From NCBI GenBank assembly GCA_015501595.1, contig JADNRX010000106.1:62001-126000 (forward strand): a stretch of DNA of 64,000 nt, given 5' to 3'. The stretch comes from Hymenopellis radicata. Its lineage: Eukaryota; Basidiomycota; Agaricomycetes; Agaricales; Physalacriaceae. Shown piece after piece: positions 36,971 to 46,829 of this stretch (positions within the stretch are counted from its first letter, which is position 1; each line of letters opens with the position of its first letter). Made by a program: the position numbers and the translations under genes. The notes beneath the pieces were generated by a model that was not told where the DNA came from, did not search any database, and saw only the letters and a program-made list of their open reading frames with translations.

Positions 36971-37235
36971 TAGCCGGAGGCGACGGTGACTTGACTTAAC
37001 GTCTTACCGTCACCGTCGACCTCCAGGTACGTAGATACCTTACGTTCCACTAATTCCAACGTCTTACCGTCACCGTCGACCTCCAGACTCGCTCTAAGCT
37101 CCCTGCTCCTCGACAGGTTATGGGCCCCGGCTTCTAAAAAAGCGACTGGAATTTTTACCGCGTCTCTGCCGAAGACCAACATCGACGACGTTCCGTTCAC
37201 ACCCACGGTCTCCACACCAATACCCCTTCCACACC

Positions 37236-38357
37236 ATGGCTGACCTCAAACGGTCATTCGACGTTCTGGACCAGCACAACTGGGGATCGTTCTCACCGGC
37301 GTTCAAAGCCCTCATGGGCATCAAAGGCTACTGGGGCTTCTTCGATGGCACTGAAACAGCACCCACGTTCATCGACCCCAGCAACCTTACAGCCGCCGAA
37401 AGGAAGGAGAAGAAGGATTATGCCAAGGACCTCGCCGCCGCCGCCGGTTGGATTTGGCTATACCTCTCCGCCGCGCAGCAGACTCACGTCGAGGAGTTGC
37501 AGGACGACCCCGCCGCTATGTGGACAACGCTGAAAGGCATCCATCAGCAGAAGCGGCCTGGAAACCGGTTCAATGCCTACGAGGAACTTTTCAATATTCG
37601 CAAGGAAGAGGACGAGACGCTCACAACCCTCGTCGGACGCGTCGCGAGCTGTATGAAGGTCATCCACGACCTCCGCACCACTTCCTTCACTCTCGTCGAC
37701 CTCGACAATGAGCTCCAATCCATGGCACTCCTCCGCGCTCTTCCTGAAGAGTACGACTACTTTGCCTCAACCCTCCTTCTCCTCGATTCCCTTGCCCTCG
37801 ACAAGCTCGTCGCCGCTTTCCACACCGAGGAGACTCAGCGCAAATCTCGCATTGAGAAGGCACTTCGTGCTGCTGCTGCCGCTGCTGCATATGCCACTGC
37901 TCACGCCGCCGCCACTCAAGCTGCCGCTCCCGCCGCCACCTCGTCTGTCCCGTTGCCTTCAGCTGCGCTTATCTGCGGTTGGTGTTCGCGTTCGGGGCAT
38001 CTCGAGGAGAACTGCTTCAAGAAGGCAAAAGCGAAGCAGAGGGCCGTCGAGGACGTGCAGTCAGGAGGGAACAAGAAATGGCCAAAGAAATCGAATGGGA
38101 ACGAGAAGTCGGACCGTGCCAATGCTACGGAGGAAACCGCTAGTGCGGCAAGTGTTGATCCTCACTCTCCGACATCCTCTAACTGGAATACCGATACAGG
38201 CGCGAGTTCTCACATGACACCTCATCGCCGGTGGTTCTTCATTTATTCACCGCACGTCGTTCCAATCCGTCTCGCAGACAACAAAATCATTTATTCAGAG
38301 GGGATTGGCACTGTTATATTCTCGCCACGGGATTTAGAGGGAGGAAAATGGTTCAAG
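37236..38357 (+). CDS. Copia Gag and start of protease
   Basis: An open frame of 374 codons. The N-terminal Gag capsid (UBN2-type) runs to about residue 210: FDVLDQHNWGSFSPAFKALM, GWIWLYLSAAQQTHVEELQD, YEELFNIRKEEDETLTTLVG. An Ala-rich linker precedes the zinc knuckle CGWCSRSGHLEENC (CX2CX4HX4C). The protease active-site motif is NTDTGASSHMT. The frame closes at about 38358 because of a one-base offset in an A run (38345-38348), after which the polyprotein continues in the next frame. Confidence 0.92.
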
Positions 38358-41227
38358 TAGAGTTCCAAGATGTTCTTCATGTACCCGCACTACGCAACAA
38401 TCTACTATCCCCATTCCGCCTCACACGTCAGAAAGGATACACCGTCGAGATTATTGGTTCATCCGTCAACTTCCTTCATAGTGGAACACTCCGTTTCCTA
38501 GCCACCGTCAATGACAACAACGTCGGTTACCTTCTCGGTACAACTCTCAACTCTGCCAAGGCTTTCGCTAATACTAGTGCCGCGACTACTCGTGTCGCCG
38601 ATCTCCAACTCATTCATGAGCGTTTTGGCCATCTTAACTACCGTATGCTTCAGCGAGCAGTCTCAAGGAACCTCATCACTGGTCTGCCTAAAGGCTTGGA
38701 CATGACGTCTGCTGTCGATCCAATCTGCGAGCCATGTATTTTCGGGAAACAACATCGTCATAATATCCCACGTGGACCATCCACTCCTCATTCCCAAACC
38801 ATCGCCCGCATTCACAGTGACTTAAAGGGACCACTCGTAACCTCCGTGGATGGTGGCGCACATTATTGGGTCACCTATATCTGCGACAAGCTTCGATACC
38901 TCACGGTGGACTTTCTGCAAACCAAAAGTCAGACGTTCAAGTCCTTTGGTCGCTTCAAGGCCTATGTCGAGAAATTCCATGGTCTCAAGATCAAGATCTT
39001 CCGCTGTGACACAGGTGGCGAGTTCATGGATGGAGGCTTCCGCAACTTTTGCAAGGACGAGGGCATCCAACGCGAACATACAGAAACTGATGAGCCGCAT
39101 CAAAATGGAATCGCAGAGCGTGCTAATCGCACAATCGCTGAAGGTGCTACTGCTATGCTTGTTCAATCTCATCTACCCCCATCATTCTGGAAGGCAGCCG
39201 TCGAGGCATTTGTCTATGTTTGGAATCGCTCACCAACAGAACCATTTCCTGACACCACTCCATATACAGGATGGAATCACAAACCTCCTAACATCTCGAA
39301 TCTCCGCGTCTTTGGGTGTTTAGCCTACGTTCTTATTCGAAAGAAGAATCGCTGCAAACGCGTACTTTCCGATCATACTCAGAAGTGCATCTTCATCGGG
39401 TACCCGAACGAGTCAAAGACTTGGCGCTTCTATGACACAGTTGCTCGGAAATTCTTCAATTCCAGCAATGTCGTCTTCGAAGAACGTGTCTTTCCTGGGA
39501 ATCACAAAACCCTCATTAGTCCATTCGGCGACCTCTTCCCCACCTCTCCATCTCTAACCATGCGTATCGCAAAAGCACCCGATTTAGGGGGAGATCCTCT
39601 ACTGCGTCGAGGGGGAGATTTACTCTCCGACGCGCTAGAGGATCCTCCATCTCCAATATTCCCTGAAGTTCGAACTCCACCTGGCTCACCAATCAATCGT
39701 CCATTATCTTCTCTGTCTGATCTCTCTGATCTCACTGATTTACCCCCAACACCACCTCGATTAGCGCTGAAAGAGATCCCTGTTCGTGCTGATGGCCTAG
39801 CTGATCTCGGTCCTAACTTTGGCCGTGGTATGCGTGAGCATCGACAGCCTTGGAACTTTGGCGCAGGAAATCTTGTTGAAGCAGTTCTTAGTGCTCAGAC
39901 AGATGTTAACGAGCTACCCCTTGAAGGCGATTATCTCTCTGTCTCTGAAATCCTCGAATTCGCCTACAATGGTGTCATTCACGCCGCCAACAAAGCCTCA
40001 TCATACGATGGTGAACCCCGATCCTACCGTGAAGCATGCAGTCGACCACCTGAAGAGGCTGCTCAGTGGCACAAAGCCGCAGTCGACGAGATCAAGGCTC
40101 TCATCGAGAATGAAGTCTTTGAGCTTGTTGAACGGCCATCTGATCGCAAGGCTATTGGCGGTCGCTGGGTCTTTAAACTCAAACGGAATCCAGATGGCTC
40201 TATTGAACGCTACAAAGGGCGTTACGTTGCTAAAGGATATGATCAGCGCTTCGGTCGGGATTTCAATCAGACGTTCTCACCAACACCACGATGGGCGGCT
40301 CTCCGTGCAGTTCTCGCATTAGGTGCACTGGAAGACCTGGAACTATGGAGTGCTGATGTATCATCAGCATTTCTGAATGGTGAACTTCAGGAGGAGGTAT
40401 ATATGGAGCAGCCGGAAGGATTCGAGCAGAAGGGGAAGAACTGGGTCTGGCGCCTATTCAAGAGTATCTACGGACTCAAGCAAGCAGGACGCGAGTGGCA
40501 CAACAAACTACATGCCACACTTACCTCCAAGGAAATGGGCTTTAGACGTGTCCGCTGTGAGCACAGCATCTGGGTCTACTCATCCGGCGACGTTCGCATC
40601 ATCATCCCCGTATTCGTCGACGATCTGACAATTGCCGCCAAGTCCACAGAGAGTGCACGCGGCATTGTACAAAAACTCGGTACCTACTTCAAACTACGTG
40701 ATCTTGGCCCCACTTCCTTTCTTCTTGGCGTCGAGATTAAGCGCGACCGTGCTCGTCGATCACTCACTCTGTCTCAACGGCAGTATGCTCTCGATGTCCT
40801 TGCACGCGCAGGAATGGCAGACTGTAATTCAGTCACGACGCCACTTGACCCAAGTGTCAAACTCTCCAAGGCGATGGGACCACGTTCCGCTGCAGATTAT
40901 GAATTCATGCAGGACAAGCCCTACATTAACACTGTCGGAGCTGTTGCCTACCTCGCCATTGCCACTCGCCCTGACCTCGCGTACCCCGTCAGTGTGCTCT
41001 CTCGGTACCTCAAGAACCCCGGACCAGCCCATTGGGAAGCTCTCAAACGAGTCCTCCGCTACATTCAGGGGACCGTCGACTATAAGATCGAATATGCACC
41101 CGACCCCAATCAATCCGGTCAACTCTTCACCGCGTACTGCGACGCTGACCACGGGGGAATCTGGACAATGGTCGTTCAACCACCGGATGGGTTGTCAAGA
41201 TGGGGACCGGGGCTATCAGCTGGATGA
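38345..41227 (+). CDS. Copia integrase, reverse transcriptase and start of RNase H
   Basis: The frame is entered after the offset at 38345. The integrase zinc domain has HERFGH and CEPCIFGKQH. The DDE core shows Asp in IHSDLKGPL, Asp in FRCDTGGEF, and Glu in NGIAERANRT. A Pro/Asp-rich linker precedes the RT: GGRWVFKLKRNPDGSIERYK, SADVSSAFLNGELQEEVYME, YGLKQAGREWHN, and the catalytic FVDDLTIAAK. The tether RYLKNPGPAHWEALKRVLRY leads to RNase H (YCDADHGG), where a second one-base offset in a G run at 41153-41157 ends the frame. Confidence 0.92.
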   Translation, partial: KMVQVEFQDVLHVPALRNNLLSPFRLTRQKGYTVEIIGSSVNFLHSGTLRFLATVNDNNVGYLLGTTLNSAKAFANTSAATTRVADLQLIHERFGHLNYRMLQRAVSRNLITGLPKGLDMTSAVDPICEPCIFGKQHRHNIPRGPSTPHSQTIARIHSDLKGPLVTSVDGGAHYWVTYICDKLRYLTVDFLQTKSQTFKSFGRFKAYVEKFHGLKIKIFRCDTGGEFMDGGFRNFCKDEGIQREHTETDEPHQNGIAERANRTIAEGATAMLVQSHLPPSFWKAAVEAFVYVWNRSPTEPFPDTTPYTGWNHKPPNISNLRVFGCLAYVLIRKKNRCKRVLSDHTQKCIFIGYPNESKTWRFYDTVARKFFNSSNVVFEERVFPGNHKTLISPFGDLFPTSPSLTMRIAKAPDLGGDPLLRRGGDLLSDALEDPPSPIFPEVRTPPGSPINRPLSSLSDLSDLTDLPPTPPRLALKEIPVRADGLADLGPNFGRGMREHRQPWNFGAGNLVEAVLSAQTDVNELPLEGDYLSVSEILEFAYNGVIHAANKASSYDGEPRSYREACSRPPEEAAQWHKAAVDEIKALIENEVFELVERPSDRKAIGGRWVFKLKRNPDGSIERYKGRYVAKGYDQRFGRDFNQTFSPTPRWAALRAVLALGALEDLELWSADVSSAFLNGELQEEVYMEQPEGFEQKGKNWVWRLFKSIYGLKQAGREWHNKLHATLTSKEMGFRRVRCEHSIWVYSSGDVRIIIPVFVDDLTIAAKSTESARGIVQKLGTYFKLRDLGPTSFLLGVEIKRDRARRSLTLSQRQYALDVLARAGMADCNSVTTPLDPSVKLSKAMGPRSAADYEFMQDKPYINTVGAVAYLAIATRPDLAYPVSVLSRYLKNPGPAHWEALKRVLRYIQGTVDYKIEYAPDPNQSGQLFTAYCDADHGGIWTMVVQPPDGLSRWGPGLSAG

Positions 41228-41592
41228 GCCGGCTTCAATCTTTTGTCACTTTGTCAACAACAGAATCCGAGTTCGTCGCCGCCTGCTCTTCGGGTCAGGA
41301 GATCATGTGGCTACGCAACCTCTTCACCGAGTTTGGCTATAAACTCACCTCGGCATCCCAACTCTACACCGATAATCAATCCGCCATGGCAGTCGCCAGG
41401 AACCCAGAGCATCACGGACGTATGAAGAACCTCGACCTCAAGTTCTATTGGTTGCGGGAACAAGTTGCCCGCCGAAAAATCCGCATTGACCACATCCGCA
41501 CGGATGACATGCCAGCCGATGCTCTGACGAAGGCTCTCGGCCGGGAGAAGATGCAGCACATGGTCAAGCTGCTCGGGCTCATTCCATCCTAG
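41200..41592 (+). CDS. Copia RNase H C-terminal part (frame-shifted)
   Basis: Continues the RNase H domain in the next frame: GAISWMSRLQSFVTLSTTES and EFVAACSSGQEIMWLRNLF, DNQSAMAVARNPEHHGRMKN, HIRTDDMPADALTKALGREK. It stops at 41592, 21 bp before the 3' LTR. The residues just before the break continue the conserved pattern, so the offset is local. Confidence 0.9.
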   Translation: MGTGAISWMSRLQSFVTLSTTESEFVAACSSGQEIMWLRNLFTEFGYKLTSASQLYTDNQSAMAVARNPEHHGRMKNLDLKFYWLREQVARRKIRIDHIRTDDMPADALTKALGREKMQHMVKLLGLIPS

Positions 41593-41613
41593 ATGTATCC
41601 AGCTGAGGGGGAG

Positions 41614-41829
41614 TGTTACTGTACAGCTAGTATACATCCGGTATTTACATTAGGACCTACAATTACATCATCGTACTTTACATATAGCCGGAGGCGACGG
41701 TGACTTGACTTAACGTCTTACCGTCACCGTCGACCTCCAGGTACGTAGATACCTTACGTTCCACTAATTCCAACGTCTTACCGTCACCGTCGACCTCCAG
41801 ACTCGCTCTAAGCTCCCTGCTCCTCGACA
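41614..41829 (+). repeat. 3' LTR (216 bp)
   Basis: Begins TGTTACTGTACAG and ends CTCCTCGACA. It is the undisturbed reference copy, and it matches the 5' LTR once the two nested elements are removed. It is preceded by the purine tract GAGGGGGAG and followed by the TTCGC repeat. Confidence 0.95.
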
Positions 41830-42346
41830 TTCGCCACTCGTAAAAGCCTTCAAAGCAGGCACGACAGACCTTATGACATTGACACCAGCAACCGGTAGCG
41901 TCCTGACACAGACCCTTGTTGGTCTCGGCGTCGTGCTCTGGTGATTCACTAGGCAAGCCCAGCGGGTCGCCGGCAGAACGCGGAAAATGTCATCAGCGTA
42001 GTGCTTTTCATGGCCTGGCGGGAAATGCTGTCACCGTTTATAGCGGCAACAACCAAATTGCGTTGCATAAGGCTACCTGCGCTATTCCAGACATTAACGC
42101 TGACTGGTCCAGCGACCAATCCGAGAACAACGGACGTGTTCAACTCTTCTTGTGCTTGATTACTTTCTCGGCATCTACCATTGACGTGGTTGCTGATACG
42201 TCGGGGATCTGTAACTTCGACTATCAAGCGGTGAAACTCTCTGCTTGAGACTCGTGCTTGCCAAAATATAAGAATGTACTCCTGGTTGTGTTGCGATGTA
42301 AGAGACAAATGTACATATCAGAAGCTACTCGTGCAAACGACCTTAT

Positions 42347-43553
42347 TTAAGCACCAGTCCAGACAGCTAAAATGTGTGTCAGCACTCGAAAACAACACCC
42401 ATCACCCAAGCCGAAACTTACCGGGTCCTGGAACGGTGTAGTTGGACGTGGTCTGCGCGTCGTTACTGTAGATGTTGATGTTGACGCCGGGGTCAGACAT
42501 GGAATAGGCGCCTAACACAAGTTCGAGTGGAGCTGGTGACGCCGACGTATCACGTACCTGGGAAAGAGACGAGGTACGAGCCGCTTGGCGTTTGGCTTCC
42601 ACTCCCAGTGATAGAGAGTTGGGCACCTAATGTACAGTCAGTTCCAAGGCCCATAGTCTTTACGGAGTATCGTACATTCGGGGTAGAACTGAGGCGTGTT
42701 GGCCTGGTGAAGAGCGAGGAGCTCGTGCTATGCTTTGATGAGCAATAATAGACAACAGTGCACTGACGATATTACCCTGATCATGTACTGCCCGGGAGCG
42801 AGGCTTGCGGGGATGACTGCGTCGTACTTCAAGGACTTCATGACGTCTCCCAATCCCCAAGTACCGTTGTAAAGGGTCCCAGAGATCAAGCCAGTCTGGG
42901 CGATTTTGAACCACTTGAGGCTGGCGGTGTTGACTGAGGTGCATGCGCCACCACATGAAGCCATGTACACCATAACTGGTCCTTGTTCGTGGGTCCATTG
43001 ACTGGAAATTTGATAGTGATTACTAACAAGTACTTTGACCGCATGAAAATGTTTACCTCCAGAACGCTGTTATCTTGGAGCCCGCGGCTACGGTGGCTGT
43101 CAACTGGCTAGATGATGCCTGTCCATTGTCGTTGCAGTGGATGGTCTATGATCATGAATGCTTCATGACAAACTCGTCTCTGGAACCACAAAAAGCTAAC
43201 TCACCGAAGCGGTGGGGCTCAGGATTCTACCCAGATTGAGCATCGAAAATGCGGCAAACGTCGAAACTTACGGGTCATAGGTACCTGTAGGGAGAACATA
43301 AGAAACCTAAACGCTTCGATAAAAGCAGGACATACTATAAGGTCGTTCAATGGAACTCTGGCCAGTGGCAGGGTTGTACGGTGACCATCCTGCGTATGTC
43401 GTTCCTTCATTTCAGGTTAGTCCAATGACCTCAAGGCTCAGATCGCTACAGTCACGGAGGACATACCCGCAATGTTGTACGAGGTAACACCACCATGGGC
43501 GGCGACCTCGGAAACGAACAAGGCAGACGCGAGAGATACCAACGAAAGGAACA
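42347..43553 (-). CDS. Secreted AA9 lytic polysaccharide monooxygenase (no CBM)
   Basis: At least seven exons. The signal peptide MFLSLVSLASALFVSEVAA is followed by HGGV, so cleavage leaves the N-terminal His of the copper brace. Then: GWSPYNPATGQSSIERPYS, TYDPILSPTAS, ASSSQLTATVAAGSKITAFW, SQWTHEQGPVMVYMASCGGA (second brace His in WTHEQGP), YDAVIPASLAPGQYMIR, HELLALHQANTPQFYPECAQ (conserved Gln and axial Tyr), and the end YTVPGPAVWTGA. No CBM1 follows. AA9 enzymes cleave cellulose or related glucans oxidatively. All key residues are present, so it should be active. Confidence 0.92.
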
Positions 43554-44544
43554 TAACTGCGAGGGGAATTTACGCTGCATGTCAGTGACCGCCTCGAGAG
43601 CCTTTTATGACCGGAAGGGAGTCTCGTCGGATGATCACAAGAGCGCAAAGCACCTTCTCGTCTGATTAACGCTGTGGTGAGGGATCTTTTTCGGTAAAGA
43701 GACTATACGTCTCCGGCGATATTGACAACCATTGGGGCTTGAGACGGATGTTAGATGTCAACCGTCACTGGGAAAGTGACACATCTTCGGGGTAACGCGT
43801 CGCGAGGCTAGGAATTCTGCAAGACGCTCTATGAGAGGACGCCGCACGCCGGTTTGGAGTTCAGAAAGAGGCCCAGGTATCCCTGGGTGAGTATCAAGAG
43901 CGATGCGGCCCAGAGAACAACGAAGGTGAGGGTAGAAGAACAACGCTATAGCGCGCCGGATTTTCCCCGATTCAGGTCCGAAGATCCGAATGGCTAAATT
44001 GCCCACGTAGCTTCACCGTCACGTCCATAGCTGCAGGGTTTACAGACTACTGCTACCCACTGACTCAACTGGTACGGAGCAAAGCAGGTTTTCAGGTTCT
44101 AATTTCAAAAATGATGATCAAAAAGGTCTTAGGTCACGAACGTCGAACTTCAAAGTTAAAAAGCAAATTCCAGAGCAAGCTGGAGGCTGAAAAATTGGTA
44201 ATGGCGATGTACGTAGGCCACCCCACGGAATCCCCTAGTAAAAGGCGAGGGGATTGTCTGCTTGAGTGTGGCCTATCGCCTAATGAATCAGTGGAGTTTA
44301 GAAGAACGTATCAAGGGATTCTGTATTTTGGTCAACTTGCAGAGTACGCTCCACGTGGCCTCGTTTCCATCTTAGGCCTTTCCTCGCTCGTCGATGAATC
44401 AAGCATGGAGGACGCCATTGGTTTGACTTCGCGTGTCGCAAATATGTTTCATGTGCAAGGAAGTGCTTATACACTAAAACAACTTCATCCTGTTCCTCAT
44501 ACACGAGTTGGCTCTGTAACAACTGACACAAATGCTGAAATTTC
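43554..44544. other. Intergenic interval
   Basis: About 990 bp holding the AA9 promoter and the 3' flank of the DUF1295 gene. A 145-codon plus-strand ORF at 44111-44548 has no domain and overlaps the DUF1295 terminal exon antisense, so I do not call it. Confidence 0.45.
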
Positions 44545-45707
44545 TTAATCCTTGAACCACGGCCAGAAAACTGGAACACGTCTAGACGCAAAGTAATCAG
44601 AAGCCGCCAATCAGCCAGGAAGTCTCTCACCGTTTGTATTCCTGCCAGTGAGAATCATTACCCCATCGCTTCTCGGCTGCCTTCTCAAGTGGAGGAACGC
44701 CGGATACCTGTGAGAAGATCAGAATCACGCTCTATATTTCACACGAGGAACGAAAGCTACGTACACTTCGAAGTAGGAAATAAGTCAACGCCGGACTCAT
44801 CGCTGCGAAAGCAATCGCGCCGCGTGGGAAGTATGCGGTCTGTAGGGCAGACGTCGATAGCGCCCACATGCCTGTCCATATCCCAACTTCGCCAATATAG
44901 CTGTGCGCAGATATAGCTTCAATCACTTGAGAACATTTGGTTCACAGAGCCTTACTTTGGGTGACGACTCAAACTCCACAGCCCGCTTGAAATGAACTTC
45001 TCGTCGTGTTGTTTAGCGTTCTTAGCTTTACGCCATGCGGACTTTTGCGAGTCGGCAATGACCTCAAAGGCGAATGAGCCTGCAATAAGACCCAAGGCGG
45101 CATAGTCTCGCGGACCAAGTGCAGGATGGAGTGTGGGCGGGAGCGTGTTGCAAAGGTAGACGGGTAGGCCAACAACGAATACCCATGTAGCTGCGAAGAG
45201 TCAGCGTACGTACGGTTGTCAAAAGGTACTGCCTACCTTGTGCCATCCAGAAGAAACTGAACGTCGCGGGTTTATGCTTGACCTCATCGAAGCGCGAATC
45301 ACCCCCAGCCTTCAAGGCACGCTGAGAGACCGTTAGATACACCTATGAATTGGGATGCGGGGCATACTGTAGCCAAGAAGTATCCGAGTCGTGCAGACCA
45401 GATCCCGAGAGCAGCAGTTAACAGGATTTGACGTGGCGCGAAGGACGAGATCGTGGGCAATGCGATATTAAGTCCATCCCAGTATTTCGTCTTGAGAGCG
45501 GGATAGTACAACGAGAGGAAAGTGGTTGACAGAAACCCAATAGAGCCACAGAGATCATAGTACATTTCCTGCTTTTGAGGGACGAAGATGAGAGCGGCCA
45601 CTAGAATTGGCTGGTCAAGACATGTTGTAGTCATATAGATAGAACTTACGCGTCTGGAATGCATACGCGCTTGCGATGGTGGGGAGGAGACGCGAAAAGA
45701 CAGCCAT
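44545..45707 (-). CDS. DUF1295 / steroid 5-alpha-reductase-like membrane protein
   Basis: Starts MAVFSRLLPTIASAYAFQT at 45707, spliced to PILVAALIFVPQKQEMYYDL. Hydrophobic helices follow: CGSIGFLSTTFLSLYYPALK, QILLTAALGIWSARLGYFLA, FVVGLPVYLCNTLPP, YAALGLIAGSFAFEVIADSQ. The family motif KFISSGLWSLSRHPKYIGEV is clear (SRHPxYxGE binds NADPH), then LTYFLLRKVSGVPPLEKAAE and the end VPVFWPWFKD. These ER or inner-membrane enzymes are predicted lipid or steroid reductases. The substrate is unknown. Six or so exons, intact. Confidence 0.85.
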
Positions 45708-45972
45708 GGTGGTACGTGGAAGAGCAGCCGAACGTTTTTGACCGCATCAGCACATGACGACATGTCTTGCCGAGGTCATGATTGACGAGATGGAGGGACG
45801 GGATCGATAATGAAGAACTTGAAAATAAATACGCGCAATTTCTCGAATAAACATAGTGTCTGTATGTTAAATTAGAACCCAAGAGCAGCCAACGTCTTAG
45901 TAAACCCTTCTGCTACCAAAAATTGCTGGGCATCAAGCATCCTATGGATATAATTAGTTGCAGTTTCTTGAA

Positions 45973-46550
45973 CTACAGGAATTCGTACATGATGTGGACA
46001 AGGGCCAAACCACCGGGCAGTGTGGTGTTGTAGGCGATAGCGGCGGCCGCGGTTTGGGTATCAAGTTCAGCAACGAGATCCGGGAAGCTGGGAACTGTCG
46101 CGGTGGTGAGACCAGACAATCCAGCTGCGATAAGCCTAACGATGTTCAGCCAGATGAAGGCCGAGGAAGACAGTACCCACGAGTAACATTCGGAGAAGAA
46201 TACACCGATCTCATCGTTGGTAGGATCCACGGTCTCAGAGCCTGAGGAAACTGGCGTGTTGGAGAGATCCTCCGCCGCGGTACGCCAAACGGTGACGAGG
46301 TCATCAAACTCTGCCCCGACGGTTTGGTCGTTGGCCTTGTGGCTGGCCTGCAAGGTGACTGTGTAGGAATATGTCAGACAGAGTATAGCAGGACTATGAA
46401 ACTGAACATGCCGATATTGGGAATGTTGATGTGCATGCTCTGGTCCAAGGAGCTGACTATCTGCATAATCTGCGGATTAGTGTTGTTCTGGGCGAAGCAG
46501 ACTGCAGAGAGTGTGAAGGCCGCGAGGAGACAGCGTGTGTTGAAAAACAT
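45973..46550 (-). CDS. Small secreted protein
   Basis: Exon 1 encodes a signal peptide MFFNTRCLLAAFTLSAVCFA followed by QNNTNPQIMQIVSSLDQSMH. After one intron, exon 2 gives KANDQTVGAEFDDLVTVWRT, ECYSWVLSSSAFIWLNIVRL, VPSFPDLVAELDTQTAAAAI and LVHIMYEFL. About 155 residues with a single Cys in the mature chain. The internal Ala/Leu-rich helices suggest a hydrophobic alpha-helical protein. It resembles no family I recognise. A TATA box sits 46 nt upstream. The exact donor site is uncertain. Confidence 0.65.
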
Positions 46551-46595
46551 CTTGCGAAAGAAGCAGGATGAGGCATTTTGAAGGAAACAGTCCTC

Positions 46596-46603
46596 TTTAT
46601 ATA
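46596..46603 (-). promoter_or_regulatory. TATA box of the small secreted protein gene
   Basis: TATATAAA on the minus strand, 46 nt upstream of the ATG at 46550. Confidence 0.55.
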
Positions 46604-46829
46604 CGCATAGAACGCCGATACATGAGAACCAAATGCCGTACCTTGTCAGAAATATTGAATACTCCGTAATTTCCAAGACTCCTTGGTGTTACACGGCCGT
46701 GCGCTGTTTTATATTTCAATGGACATAATCTCTCATCGAGCGACAACCGGGGGCGCGCATCTCACCAAGTAGGTAACGGACACGGTGCCGAGAGGAGATG
46801 TGAGAGTGTGAGCCATTACTTGATGCATG

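Larger units (their letters stand above)
36221..37115 (+). repeat. 5' LTR, enlarged by two nested insertions
   Basis: 895 bp against 216 bp for the 3' LTR. The excess of 679 bp equals 416 + 8 (hAT-like element and its target repeat) plus 253 + 2 (second TIR element and its TA). The LTR itself holds a direct repeat of about 29 bp (beginning AACGTCTTACCGTC) at about 36998 and 37059. The first copy can also pair with the inverted GGAGGCGACGGTGA near 36975. Confidence 0.93.
36221..41829 (+). mobile_element. Complete Ty1/copia LTR retrotransposon
   Basis: The element is bounded by TG...CA LTRs (36221-37115 and 41614-41829) and a TTCGC target duplication. Internal order is Gag, protease, integrase, reverse transcriptase, RNase H, which defines the Ty1/copia (Pseudoviridae-type) group. 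A purine-rich tract (GAGGGGGAG) abuts the 3' LTR. The sequence just after the 5' LTR (GGTTATGGGCCC) is in the primer-binding-site position. Once two nested insertions are subtracted, the 5' LTR is 216 bp, the same as the 3' LTR, and I find no difference between them, so insertion was recent. The coding frame has two single-base breaks (38345 and 41153 regions). Confidence 0.95.
36006..41985 (-). pseudogene. Unidentified ORF split by the copia insertion
   Basis: Two halves flank the retrotransposon and join in one frame when the element and one copy of its 5-bp target repeat are removed. Right half: SAGDPLGLPSESPEHDAETN and GLCQDATGCWCQCHKVCRAC, FEGFYEWR. Left half: MSNCQPVWS, one in-frame TAG at 36186-36188, then RQYPLAKRFQIRHPHSIVSR and PVIPGDDFDRLRVEIEDLAD to a stop at 36006. 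The Cys-rich core is unusual. No family was recognised, and the in-frame stop means the locus may already have been dead or may have an intron there. Confidence 0.3.

Noticed and set aside
38300..38400. Programmed -1 frameshift between copia Gag and Pol
   Set aside because: The run is only four A without a standard slippery heptamer or evident downstream pseudoknot, and a second break of the same kind lies in RNase H where no programmed shift is expected. A missing base is simpler.
40632..41342. 236-codon plus-strand ORF inside copia
   Set aside because: Shadow frame of the reverse transcriptase and RNase H region.
44111..44548. 145-codon plus-strand ORF
   Set aside because: Overlaps the terminal DUF1295 exon antisense; no recognisable motif.
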